Position numbers and translations under genes: made by a program. Below are positions 10,978 to 23,223 of a DNA stretch of 64,000 nucleotides, in pieces; position 1 is the first letter of the stretch; the number at the start of each line of letters is the position of its first letter. The stretch comes from Klebsormidium nitens (taxonomy: Eukaryota; Streptophyta; Klebsormidiophyceae; Klebsormidiales; Klebsormidiaceae), in the NCBI GenBank assembly GCA_000708835.1, contig DF236957.1:186001-250000 (forward strand). The letters run 5' to 3'. The notes below the pieces were generated by a model. It saw only the letters and a list, made by a program, of their open reading frames with translations. It made no database searches and was not told the DNA's origin.

Positions 10978-13900
10978 TTTTGATACGTCGTGAAGCGCAC
11001 GACATGAGAGAAAGATGCGCATGTATTGAGGTGCTGCGGTTTGATTGGGCTGTAGAGGAGAGAGAAAGCTGCGCATATATTGAGATGCTACGGTCTGATT
11101 GAGCTGTAAAGGGGAGAGAAAGCTGCGCATAGATTGAGATGCTGCGGTCTGGTTGAGCTGTACAGGAAGAGAGTGTAAAGGGCTGAGAAGGTCTACGTCT
11201 TTCGAAAAGGAAGAGGTATCTTTCAACGAACTTATGATCACTTTCGAGAAAGCTTATGTTTAGCTTAGCATTGGTCCAATAACGAGTCGCACCGCGTCAC
11301 GCATTAGCGTCTAGCAAAAGAGACTTTATAAAAAAAAAACTTACGAGGTAGTCGCATCAGCGTCTAGTAAGATACCTTAAACATTTTTCTTACAAGATAG
11401 TTCGAAGGCTATAAGTTCCTTAAGATTTTATTTTACGAGTCTCCAACTTTCACAAAGCGCAATATTGATTAAATAGTCTCAATGGTCGGCTTCTTGTAAC
11501 CTCGTATAAATCAGCTAGTGTGGCCATAGGCTCCCCTCGACATACCTAAATGTATGAGTCTGCTAAAACTGTCAACAAGGAGTTTTTTCTGCGTTACATG
11601 ATTTCCGAGGCTCAATCCAGCTCATATATGTCGAGAGGCTACGTCTCTCCGATCTGCAAACTTTCCTTGTACACCATACGCCGCCGGCTCGTCGTACACA
11701 ATCCGACTGTCAACGACATATGCAGCCCCCAACCTGCCATGAAACGCAGGCTTGAGGCTTTTAGCTAGCAGAGCCTGGGTGCCCCTGTAGCGGACAGCTG
11801 GCCAACTTGTGATATTCTGTTCCCAACGCCTGGCTCGATGCAAGCTGCATCCATTTGGCGCTCTCTGCGAGCTTTGCCACATTTGAGGCTTTCTGCAAGC
11901 TCCGCACACTTTCGGCACTCTCTGCGAGTCTCTAGCCACATGCATCGCTTTTGCAGCGTCGCTCAATATCTGGCGCTCTTGGCCCGATAGAATTCTTGCT
12001 TTCACCATATTTATTGTGGACTCTTGGTATCCGCATGTGCATGGGGCTTGTTGCGCCTGTCAGTGAAGCTATGTGCACGGCAATGCACCGAGTACCTTTT
12101 CCCTCTCCCCAAAAAACCGGACGCAGCAAAACAGGGCGTACCGGGGAAAGGGTTTTTAACGGCTCATCGTTGTGTCCTATGCCATGCAACAGCAGGGATG
12201 ACAAGCTATTTGCTGTGAACATGTTCGGGTAATCCGAGATGCCACCACCCAAACGTTAAGCCCAGTTGGTGACGCCGTGATGCACAAATCTTCCTCAGAC
12301 CTGGCGACCCGGCCAGCTGGCTACCATCCTCCCCCAAAGAGGCTTGGTGGTTGACCTAACCCGGCGGGTTGATGCATCACGTGCATGCATCCTTCCCGGC
12401 TCTTGCTTGTACACCAATCTGATGCAAGTTTTTATAAAATCGACCGGAAGAGGAGCTCTACCATGTCAACAAAGCCGGGGAACGTCAACAAGTGACTATA
12501 CAAGGCTGTCAATGGACCAAGATTCAAGACCGATGCTTGCCTATAATCTAGTCGTCCACAGCGTACAGTCATAGCCTTTTGTATTGCTCTAGCCTAAGCC
12601 TGTCAAGTCGCAGGATTGCTACAATTTGGTAGTAGCTTACTATTCCATAATAATAGACAATTGCTGGTGATTCTTTTAGCGTGCTTACTTAGGCTAGCAA
12701 TGCACAAAACTTGAGTTGATCGTTCATGCTACCATGATAGGGTTGAGGCATAGGCATAGGTAGAGTAGCTTCTTGACTGTCGAACTTGCATTGATTGTGT
12801 ACTTGCACTTCCAGGTCCATGGCTTAACCGCTACGGCCTTATAAAAGAAATATACATGATCCGGACATGCGGCTCGAATCAATCTGAGCCGCCATTATCA
12901 TGTCATCGTGTCATCGGACTCCGGGACGGGTCTTCATTTCGCCCACAAAGGAGTGTCGATCTTCCTCCACACCTTCATAAGCCAAAGGACCCCCCCGACC
13001 TGTTGCTGGAACGCGTTACGGCGTTCTGTAACCCGAGTGGGGGCAGGGTGAGCGGAATCACGCCCATTTGCGGCGGCCCACGTCTGCACGTCGAGGGCTC
13101 GCCCGCCCCAAGCTGGGAATCGGCAGCGTCGCCCTCCGGAGGGGGGGTGCCGTGGTCGGTGAAGAAGGGGGAACCGCACGAGGCAGGTGACTGAGCACTG
13201 CAAACTCCTCGTTCTCAGCAGTGGGGGGAAGACGAGCCTGATCGATAGGAGGTGGATCACTGGCGCGGACAGGAGCGGGGGAACCCTCACCCATTTGACC
13301 AAAACCTTTTTGAAATTTGCACCTCAGGGGGAAATGCAATTTGGCAAAGTTCTGGGGTTCACTTCATCAGGGGGAATTGCAACCGCAGCTACACTTCAGC
13401 TGGTGCGTAAGCTTGCTGGATTGAGCACGCATTGCCATCGCTGCTCTCACCAAAACCTTCGGAGCAAATGCGGTGTTTAATTGCAAAATCCATGATGCAG
13501 AGAGTGACTTTCTTCAATGTGCAATGCTGCAAGGAATTGCGACCGAACCTAGGCAGTTGCACCAGTTGCCATGTTCAGAACGCGCTCTCCCTCGTACAAT
13601 GCTGCTGCCTCGATCCGTGCGCGCCCGAGACGGAGCATGGCTTGCATCACTTTCAAAGATTGAGTAGCAACCTGGCCACCTTTTGTCAGCTTAGCAAGGA
13701 CTGGGGTGCAAGAGGCAGAAGTTGTAGTGCGGCTCTGCAAGCCCCCACTCGAAAACGCACGCACTCGAAAATCTCAGTTCAAACACTGCGCTTGTACTTG
13801 ATACAGGCTAAAGTAGCAACGTAGAGAAAGATCAAGACATGAAATGTACAAGAGAAACAAGAAAGTGTGATGCAAGAAAAGATTCTCGTTACACCACCGC

Positions 13901-14059
13901 AGCATCGATCTAGCAGGAAAGGGCAGTAGCCCAAACCTGCACTTCTGCCTGCAACCTTTTCCCATCCACTTTGCAGATTGAACGTTGTGTTATGTCAGAT
14001 TGCCCTCTGCGCATCAGAGACGTTGCTAGCCTGAGCTGACGCCAAAGGAGGGAGGCAGC
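10978..14059. other. Intergenic region, 3.1 kb
   Basis: No gene is recognised. It holds the 54-bp tandem repeat at 11006-11167 and a short direct repeat (CGCATYAGCGTCTAG at about 11301 and 11352). Reading frames here are short, overlap on both strands and show no family motif. The G/C-rich part at 13060-13290 has open frames on both strands but nothing I can assign. Confidence 0.6.
11006..11167. repeat. Three-copy 54-bp tandem repeat just after the stop
   Basis: Three units carry the core GAGAGAAAGMTGCGCAT at 54-bp spacing (GCGCAT at 11017, 11071 and 11125), with only a few differences between copies. It starts about 30 bp after the stop of the ligase gene, so it probably lies in that gene's 3' untranslated region. 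Confidence 0.85.
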
Positions 14060-17000
14060 ATGGCTGGTCTTGTACTCCAGCTCTGCCCTTGGCAAAGCGG
14101 CAGAGAGCTTGTCAATATCCATCCAGTCACAGCCGCACTTCGCAATGGCTCACCAGTCGCCCCAAATCCCAGCAGCAGAGTGATGCTTGACTGTACAATC
14201 TCCGCTCCCCATCACTCATTCCTCTTGCAGAGCGCAGTCAATGTCAGCTTAAGGAAAACCCTTCCAAAGCGCAGCCAAGCACCCAGATTCCAACTAAGTT
14301 CTTCCCAATGTACAGCCTTCCCTCCGTGTCAACGCTCTTTCACACCCCCACGATCAGATCAAGGTTCACTTGTACCCGCCTTGCCCCGTCCCCACACCCT
14401 GCACATACCAGGTTTGCTTTTGACCACAACCTTAACCAGCCGGTTAAGCAGAGCTTACCCCCCGGCTCAAAGGTGCGCTAGCGAGGGCCGAGCGCCGATG
14501 CAGACCGCCCCAGCTTTTGAGGACGACGAGAACGAGGATGAGGAGATGCAGGTGATCGCTGTTGCGAGCACGGAGTATAACGAGATCGTGGTGTTGCGGA
14601 TCCCCGAGAAGACGGACCATCCGTACGCTGGAGCCAAAGTTCTTCTATTAGATCTGACAGGTGAGGATTTTGTGTTTTTCCTCCAATAAAAGATCCAGTT
14701 GGTATATTCTTCTCCGTGTGCAGAGTTCCTGTGGTGAATGCGGACTGCTTCTGGCCCTGTCGCTCGTTAACAAACAGTCAGCTAAGGTTCCGGCCAAAGC
14801 AGGAACCAGAGAAGCAACGCAAACAGCATTCTGGAAGAAGGTCATTAAACATATCCCATGCTCTCGAAACGGCCCTGAAAAGCCTTTGTGAATGGGAATT
14901 GTACTTTGCTGGCAAAGACGGCAGCACTTACTTTTCCCTCCAAGGTAGCTTCGCATCGGGAATGTGGCCTTCAATTGCCCTTGATAGTCTCTCCGTTCCC
15001 AACACAGGCCCCCAAGTGAAGAATCATGCGACGAACACTTGTGCTTGCAAAAAAATGGAAATATAGAAATAGAAATGGTCCTATCCAAATCCCAGGACCC
15101 TGGTCGACAAGTCTGTGCGGAAACCCCTGTAAGATGTCATTTCGTATCAGGAGGATCACCCTTGGCTTAAACTGCCAGCTCGGATCTCCTCTTTACCAAT
15201 TTTTGTAAGAGCACCTTCCGCTCCTTGTGAATCGATAGGGAGGTCGGATCTAAGATACTGGACCCCTGACGAGAAAATATGGTTAGTCGGGAGTCCCGAA
15301 CCGTGAAAACCCAGCTTTCGGGGGTCCCGAAAGGTCGTCAAGACTGTTTCTTCGGTGCTCCCCGAGCAAGTTCGAGACTACCGAACGATTCTAGCACCGC
15401 ACCAGAGGTTCTCCGGTAGTTGATGGCAATGGACAAGACCTCACAACATTTACTGACCCGCCAGCCATCAAGGAGGGAGGTTACACTTTTCATGCAAAAA
15501 ACAGCTGTTCGAAGTTTTCATTTGGTGGTGCAGGTAACATCCACAGCATGTTGTGGGAGGGCCATGCCTGGACATACTCCTATTGGGTACGCATCGTTAC
15601 CTTGCAAAGAAAAGCTGTTACTAAGAATCTTGCCATCCCAATTAAGTGCTGCCTACAGCAAGTATGAACGTTGTTGTGCTACATGTTGCTGATGCGTTAA
15701 GATCACCCTCCTTTTTGAAGGATTTGCAACCCTCGAACCATCATGTTAAAAGCCGTACCGTACGAGACCCTGTACCGGCTCACCTTCTTTTTTTAGCGCT
15801 TATTTGCAATGCTGTGCTCAAATTCGTATCATTTGAAGCACAGCTTTTTGCACATATCCGGTTCTCATAAAGCGCATTGAGGGCAACATTCGGATTTTGA
15901 TCTGACCCTCAGACGGTCCTTGTAGCCCAGAAAACCTTCGATTTTGGCGAAAAGATCACAAAATTTTGAGCGATCAGCAAACGTTGCAGACTGGAGCAAG
16001 ATAACGAAAATATCGATCCACTTCTAGCTCGCCCCGATCCACTTCTGGTGCCGATTCGGTTCTGGGGTTCGTACGGTAAGGGCGTTCTCGTCGTCCTGAC
16101 AACGATAAGCGCCTTCTTTAGCGCGGTCAACTCATTCTGGTCCACTATCCACTGCCTTGCAACTTCCACCGAGTGTCCTTCAAACCGAGGAAAGTCGTTT
16201 CAGGTCCCGAGCCTATACAATGGTCGTCGCTCACAAGCGATTGTTGCTTTTTCAGGACGAGTTTGTTGCGCTCCCGCCAGTCATTCCCGAAGGACCCGTG
16301 GGCTTCCTCGGTTTGGTGAGAGGTCTGCTTTGCGTTCAACCTCAGAACTCCGTCTGAGACCAAGCGTTTCATTGAGCTGAAGCTTACCCGGACACAAGCT
16401 TCCCAAGCAGTTTCTCATAACCGTCTCCTGGTTTGGGAATCCTCGTCCAGATGCCAGAGGTTCTCTCGCAGCGCTCTTTGACCCTCGCAGGTTTCTGTGT
16501 ATCTTTCTACGTTGTTATCTGTTCAATCAATTCTCGAGGGCACGTGCGGAGTGTTGATTAGGACAAGGATCGAACCTGCGACGGACTTTCTGCTTCCTCT
16601 TCTTCTCCACTGCGACGCTGTCCACAGAACTGCTCTCAGGAAGAAAGGCCCCGGCAGCTCTTTGTGGGGCATCAATCGTCCGCGAGCATGTAATCTGAAG
16701 CTGGAAAAAAGATCGTCACAACTATTGAGAAATCAAAACGAACAGTTGAAACAATCAGGACGGTCTAATTGATCAAAGCGGTTGACCGGTTTTTGTTGTA
16801 CTGCTGATCTCGAACGGTTCGACGCTCTTGCAGGCGGGCGGAACAGGCCCCGCGCTCTACCGGCGACAATGGCCGGCGCTTCAAGTGGAGGGGTGGGAGA
16901 TTGACGGGGAGGTAAGGATACTTTTTCTAAAGGTTACGATCTTAGCCGGATCATTCGTTGTTTTACCCGTCTTTAAAGTTGTGTCCTTATTTTTTCGACA

Positions 17001-19374
17001 ACAGGTGACCAAGAGCTCGGGCCTTTCGCCCGTCTTACAAGCATGATAGCTTGACTGTTGTTTGTCGTTCACAGCGTAGTTTCCTCTCGCTTCAACGTTG
17101 TCCAAGGGCGAAGTGACTGAAAGGTGTGCGCCAACTTTTTGCCACTATTATCTGTCTGCGAAAGACACGTGGACCGTTGTACGCGTCATCTTGCCACCTG
17201 TAATGTCTTCTTGATGAATGCGCGCGAAGCCATTTTCTCACTGGGCCGAAACGCTGTACGAATGAAGAAAAGAATTCAGTGGGCTCCCACTCACTCACCA
17301 GAGACTCCTCTGAGTTCAGAAATAACGTGCTTGCTTTCTTCCTCCGAAAAGGTGGTCCGACTTGCACGCGAGCATCTTGGCCTCGCTGATCTCGAGAGGC
17401 CCACCGAAGAGGGGGGGCGGCTAGTGGTCAACGTAGGTGACGCGCTTGCGCCTGAAGCGAGCGTCGAAGGGGGTTTTGCAGGTACGAAACTGATCATTAC
17501 TGTTCAGATTTTGTTGCATCTTGCTTTCCGATGATGTCATCTGAAAGAGGGTGACGTGTACCTGGGCACTTGACTAAAAAGTATAGTGCCAGTTCGGGTT
17601 TCGCGAGTGCTAAACTACAAAAGTCTGGAAGTGTCAAGTCTTCGAGCACTTTCCCCTTGCTGATCGACAGGGGAAGATCGCAGACTCGAGCTGGGCAAGA
17701 GAATGTTACTGTGCAACTTTAACCACAAGAACGTCAGTACGTAGAGTGGGATAGCGCTCGGGCAGATCAGGTGATGTTTTCAGATGGGGATTGAGCCGCA
17801 TGTCGGAAATGATAAGGCCCGAGAACAGGTAGACTGGACTCAACGAAGCGTTAGAAAAGTCCTAGATTTCACGCACGTAGAAAAGGTTGACCGAGAATCA
17901 TCGTGCCCTTTTCAGAAGTACAAAGTAGGACTCACTTCGCAACGTGAGCGCTCCAGCCTACCTCGAGCGTCGAAAATTTGCAGCCCCTTAAAGCTTTCGA
18001 GTTAACTCAAGACTCGTCTTCATCTGGCTAGATTTGGCTTGCAGGCCTCGTTGTGGATCTCTTCAGCCATGGCACGGCCCTTCCGGAGCTTTGGGAGGTG
18101 AGGGACAAGGCCTTTGCTTGGTTTGGGCACCTGTTTCGTTGCCTGAGAACGATTCTTAAACCTAATTCTCACATCTCGTGTTCGTCGTGACAATTTCCCG
18201 AGTGTGTAACCTACCCACCCAAAGTTGTTCGATGCTGACCTCCTTCTGAGAGTGCCTCTGCCTGGCCGTCTCTAGAGGGCTCTTTAAAGGTCGCAGAATT
18301 CGAACCGGTTGCTCTTCACTGACTCAATCGCTGAGATTCGCCTTACTATTGCATGACGCGTTGTCCAAAACTGACGCCGTGCTGACTCAGCAAGCTTCAC
18401 TTCTCAGGCTGACACGTGGCGGGATCTGAAGGCAAAGCTGCGCCCCGGGGGCCGCATCCTCGTGAACGTCGGGTCCGCGTCGACGGGACTGCAAGGAAAC
18501 GCCAGTGATGACGTCACTGAATTTTCGCGTGGTGCTGGTCAACCGGGCCGACTAGTGCTCGAGGCGATGCAGGAGGTGTGGCCCGGAGAGGTGAGCCTTC
18601 AGCTGTAGGATTTACCTTAAAAGTCTTTCGCACTTGGTGTTTCGAATATTCTTCCTTTGTGCTCCTTGCTTGTCGTTCCAAGCAACTAGCCTCAGATGTA
18701 GGTGCGTGTGAATAAACCGGTTGTGATCAATCCTGCTCGAGTACACTTTAGGCAAAACAACCAAGCGTGGTTGCTTATTCTACACCTTCTCCTTAATTTA
18801 AGCAATACTGCTAAGACCTCCATCTTGGACAGCGTGCAGTGGCAAACCTAGGTTACCTCCTGTCCATTCGTGGGTGTGTATGGTCAGGTTCATACTACAT
18901 CTAAAACGTCGCACCGTGCTCTTTAGGGAAGCTCTGCGTAGCCCAATGGCACTCAACGCACTCTATGGCACGTTTCGTGAGAGGAATTTCAAAAGGAGAA
19001 TCGTCAAGGCGTACTCCTCAAAATGTCACTGAATACACTGTCGACAAAAGTCCAGAGCTTAACCCAGTTATAGCGTGGGTGCTCTAGATGTTATCTGGTC
19101 GGATCGGAGCGGCTGATTGCTGCGAATGCAAGTTCCATTTTCCCGCGCTTGAATACAGCGCTGCCGAGAAATGTGAATAGTTCTCCCTCAAAGCCTTGAC
19201 CGGATCACTCTCCTTATTGTACAGTTGCTGGTACGACGGTTAGACACCCTCTCAGACAACGTGGTCGCTCTGACGGGGCCTCTTCCAGACCTGGACCGGT
19301 GGGCGGCGGCGGTTCCGCCCAATCTAGCGAAGGGAGTGAAGGAGTTCAAGTTGCTGGAAGCTCTTGGCTCGTAG
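14060..19374 (+). CDS. Plastid SAM-dependent methyltransferase / spermidine synthase-like protein
   Basis: Exons 14060-14660, 15534-15586, 16256-16315, 16834-16911, 17352-17481, 18045-18097, 18408-18590, 19225-19374 join in frame to 435 residues. The first 145 residues are rich in Ser, Thr, Pro and Arg with few acids, as in a long chloroplast transit peptide. The core follows a plant family I recall as annotated 'SAM-dependent methyltransferase superfamily': PPVIPEGPVGFLGLAGGTG contains the glycine-rich SAM loop, GWEIDGE the acidic ribose-binding residue at the next strand end, VNVGDAL the following motif, and LVVDLFSHG the motif before the active site. The conserved ending LTGPLPDLDRW is present. 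Relatives resemble the Rossmann fold of polyamine synthases, but the substrate is unknown. The 53-bp exon encoding NIHSM and the 60-bp exon are supported only by phase and family similarity. Confidence 0.8.
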
Positions 19375-20337
19375 AGGGGGAACGGAAACATCGAAAGGCT
19401 CGGGCTCGAACTGAACTGCTCAAGAATCAGGGAAGAAGAAGCAATCAGACTGATTGGACGTACGCAAATGAACAGCCACGAATATAATAGCCAAGGACCT
19501 GCTTAATTAGCGTGCGAAAGAGTGCATGAGATTGGATGACAAGTGCACAACGTCCTTTCCTACCGTTTTCCGATGCCGGGGATCGACCTACTTCTCCGGG
19601 CGCGATGCCAAAGGGGACACCATAAGGACGATTCAGGTGCAATCCGAAGCTAGCAAAGTCAAGGTTCACGATTACTTTGCTTTCGTGGATCTATGCGCGC
19701 TAGCTACCTTATATGAACTTAATGATTGACATACAAATGAAAACCTTCGCAATCTGACTCAGTGATCCTCCAATCTGATTCAGTCTTCGTCAAAGTCATG
19801 ATCCGTTTGGTTTTGTTGGAGCCATCAAACACGGACGCGTAAATTCAAGTCGGCATGCAGCAGTATATATTCGATCAGTTTATGTACTGCACATGAATGT
19901 CTGTATATGCCGAGCAAGGGGTAATGATGCCCTTCATCTGAACGACATATGCGAGGTCAGAGTGGCGCGTCTTTTGATCAGCGCCACGCGTCCTACAATT
20001 TTGCAAATTTTGTAGCACCGGAAGCACTCTAATATGAAGTGCCATGTGCGCGCCAATGAGTACTGATACGATCGACCATGATTTTAGGCGTTGAAAGCAC
20101 CATCATTTGCATGCTCACAGCTGTCCCGTGCTCTCATATCTGTCCCATGTTCTCATTTATATCTCTGAATTTGTCGCAAAAGGGAAAGGAGGATGAGATA
20201 CGGCCGGAGTCATTTGCGAAAGACACGCACTACTTGATAAGCGGCAAAGCGTCTAGGGCCGGCATGTTCGACGACTGAAAGTGCACAAAAGTGAAGCTCT
20301 CAGACTAAGTTGAGGAAAGTAAAGCGGCGGTCTCTCC
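19375..20337. other. Intergenic region, 1 kb
   Basis: This lies between the convergent ends of the methyltransferase gene and the DUF3669 gene. It should hold both 3' untranslated regions. I see no further gene or repeat in it. Confidence 0.6.
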
Positions 20338-21183
20338 TTATTGCTTCAATCGAGACACTAGCAGAGAAAGTACTTCCTCAGCAATCTCTGTGTCCTTCTC
20401 GCCGTTTGCGGCTTCCAGCAGATACCCTGTCCGGAAGTCGTCCCAGTATTCGTGGCCGGGCCTTGGATAGTAAGGATCATTTGCCAGGAAACTATCGACC
20501 AAGTCCTGAGCCGACTTCCAAGTCCGGAGCTGGTTGAAGTCAAAGCAGTAAAACCCAATCTTTCGGAGGGGGTTGCTCTGGTGTCCTCCCAGAACGAACT
20601 CAATGTCCCTACCGTCGAATCCAGCTTTGAAATGGATCCTTGACAGCAGCCGCCCCATATCCCGCGCAATCTCCGCGATTGGAACCCCCACCTCTAGTTG
20701 CGATAACCGGTTTGCATCAAGGGGGAAGTTCAGAGGGTTGAAGAAGCGCTTTGGCTCTGTGCAGTCCTTTCCCAGGTAGATCCTTGCCACGAAGCTCTGC
20801 TTGTTGTCCTTAAAACCGGCGGGAAAGAAGCCTTCACGAATTTTAGAAGCTAGGGGGGGAGGCACAGGCCACGCGCGCTCCATGGAATACACCCCCGAAG
20901 GATTCATGCTGGCATCCTCTAGGTAGCCCTCTTGAAGTCCCATAGTATCACTGAACTCACTGTAGCTGGGAAAGTGCTCCATTGCTTTTGGGACCTTGAA
21001 AAGCAGCTCGTTTCCAACCTGGGGATACAAAGCCTGCAGACGGTTGTACTCCCGGAGCAACACGTCATTCTGCAACGGTTCTGCCACCTTCTTGAGCACC
21101 ACAGAATTGTAGCTCTGCCAGACATATGCAGTAGCAAAGCTGCCCGCGCCCACTCTCACAATGCTCACTTCCTCTGCGCTCAT
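20338..21183 (-). CDS. DUF3669-type protein, fungal-like
   Basis: Single-exon gene of 281 residues, started at the first in-frame ATG (21183); the open frame runs further upstream without an ATG. The N-terminus has a kinase-like glycine loop, RVGAGSFATAYVW, followed by VVLKKV with a possible nucleotide-site Lys. The C-terminal half has the hallmarks I associate with DUF3669 (PF12417) proteins: an aliphatic-rich helix before IHFKAGFDGRDIEFVLGG, a FDFNQL motif, and ANDPYYPRPG followed by YWDDF. Family biochemistry is not established; the fold appears kinase/aminoglycoside-phosphotransferase-like. The family is chiefly fungal, and the lack of introns differs from genes 1, 2, 6 and 7 here, so acquisition from a fungus is a reasonable inference. 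Family assignment is from motif memory. Confidence 0.7.
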   Translation of the reverse strand: MSAEEVSIVRVGAGSFATAYVWQSYNSVVLKKVAEPLQNDVLLREYNRLQALYPQVGNELLFKVPKAMEHFPSYSEFSDTMGLQEGYLEDASMNPSGVYSMERAWPVPPPLASKIREGFFPAGFKDNKQSFVARIYLGKDCTEPKRFFNPLNFPLDANRLSQLEVGVPIAEIARDMGRLLSRIHFKAGFDGRDIEFVLGGHQSNPLRKIGFYCFDFNQLRTWKSAQDLVDSFLANDPYYPRPGHEYWDDFRTGYLLEAANGEKDTEIAEEVLSLLVSRLKQ

Positions 21184-23223
21184 TGGTTCTTCCTTCAGGA
21201 TTCGCCGATCGAGCTTGGAATGACAGGGCCGAATGGTGCCACCAGCACTGTCAGCAGACCTGAGCAGAGGCTGAAGGGGGCTAAAGCATGCAGGGGAGCC
21301 TCGTAGACGCTCAGCCACACTACAGAGGACGTTCTCTGACCCTGCTCGTCACCTCTTATGTGGTGAGGCACCCGTGCGTCCGTGCGCTTCCTTAATCCAG
21401 GCAGCGTGTCTCATGTATTCCCCAGCTGCTAGCTGCGGAGCAAGTAAAGCAATGATGCGGCGTATAATATGGGAAATTGTCCTGAGCGAGACACAAGCGT
21501 CAAATAATGTGACACATTTAGGGCTCAGCCTGAGTGCAAACTTGTCTTTCTCGTTGATGAATCTCTCTCACGCGCCGGTCGACATCTGCTCTCTTCACGG
21601 TTTCTGCACCCATTGCAAGCCTCACTTATGTGGTGGTCCAGACTTAACGGAAGCCGCTGCAGCTAAACAAGGTAAAGTATAAGTCCAACCAGTGATAATG
21701 ATAAGCGTGCCGCCTATAATGACGACGGTATACGAACATACGAACGCGCCGTGCATGACGGCCCGTCACACTGCGGCTGCCAGCGCGGCCGCATCTCTAA
21801 AACCTAGCTCGAGGCTAAGTTTGTGAAACCTTTTGTGAGCGCCGATTCACACTTTGGTTTTGCCCGAAGCTGCCACGTCATCTCCAAATGTGGGGGCAAG
21901 CTAGGTGGGGCAAAACCAAAGCCTGAGGGTTTGCAAAAGCTGTTCGCAAGCAGCAAGGTCCAAGAGGAGCAACATGGCGGTCACAGCGTGCGCTTTGGAA
22001 AGGGGGGCGTGCCTCTCGATCGAATGTGCCCGGCCCGCCATCAGGGACAGATGTGCGTCGGCGCATTGTGCACCACTGGGCTTGCAAAGTGGCCTACGGA
22101 AGCAACGGTCTTCGGATTCCTCCAGTGAGTTGCTTCGAAGAACTTTGTGTTGCATACGGATGTTGCACTTGAAGGGTATGGTGCCTCATCTGATCACAGT
22201 ACGAGCTTGGGCTGCATGATCTTCATTAAGCAAATGTATTGTAACTCCGGCGCCGGTCTTCACAATGTGGCGGAATGAAAAAATACAGCACCCTCAGCTG
22301 ATGTGAAAACATTTCAAGCAGCGCAGTGAAAGTTTTTAATAAGAGCCCGGATCGGCGGTGTGTTAAGACGCGAGTGTTTGTGTTTCTACGATATAAGGAG
22401 CCTTGAGACGCTGCTTTGTCCTTCTACTGAATGGACAAGTGGTCCAGGAATGTCAGTGATAGTCTGGTGGATGGAAAGGCAGTGCTGAGCTAAAGGTTAA
22501 GCTTCTGACATCAGCAGCCAACAATAAGGGGCTCTCAAGGTGGTGTCATCAATGAAGTTGGGGGTCAGGATTAGGGTTTGGGGTTCGGTGGTTGGCGGTT
22601 GGCTTCCGGCGCCTCATGTGTGTTTCCTAAGATGGCCGCGTAGTGTTCTAGTACTTCTGCCTACTCCAAAGCTCAAATCTTTACTCTAACTGCACCCGGG
22701 CAGATATGTTCTAGAAGGCAGATGTGTAATCCTCTCTCGCTCATAACGAGTGCTGTCCCTCTTGGGTGGATATGATGCTGTAGTAGCCTCGCTGGATGAC
22801 AGACTGGACGCACTGGGGGAGTCTCCATTCCCCCTGCACTTGCAGACATACTATTCAGACTGCCAACGTCACCATTTCATCAGCAGATAACCTGCCAAGG
22901 TCCTCACAAACTTTTGCCTCACGAACGGACCCCCGCCTGCACAATAGATCCTGCTTTGCAATATTTGCCTTCCACTTGCTTTTTGTATTCTCTTTCAGCA
23001 TTTCAACAGCCAACTCACTCTTCGATTCTGCTCAATACAACCTACGACCTTTCTGCTCTTTTTAGAACTCGCTATCTTTTGAAATGATGAAAAGAAAGAT
23101 ATAGGCACCAGGGATTTCGGCCGCGACTCTGTGGCGCATTCGGGAGGGGTACGGAACCTCCCCTTGCTGTCTCCTAGCTCTATCTGCTCAATCCACAGCC
23201 CCTCAATCACTTCCCAAAGATTG
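21184..23223. other. Intergenic region, 2 kb
   Basis: This is the shared upstream region of the divergent DUF3669 and PH-domain genes. No further gene is recognised. A GGTTAGG/GGGTTTGGGG-like patch at about 22555-22600 is too short and irregular to be called telomeric. Confidence 0.55.

Noticed and set aside
12856-13339. Overlapping open frames on both strands in G/C-rich sequence
   Set aside because: Frames are open because of composition; no motif, no splice partners and no similarity recognised.
16545-16620. tRNA-like B-box (GGTTCGATCC on the minus strand near 16570)
   Set aside because: The T-arm pairs poorly and no A-box, anticodon arm or acceptor stem can be placed around it; it lies in an intron.
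21184-21318. N-terminal extension of the DUF3669 protein
   Set aside because: The frame is open but begins without an ATG; the ATG at 21183 precedes the conserved glycine loop, so the extension is treated as 5' untranslated or an unseen upstream exon.
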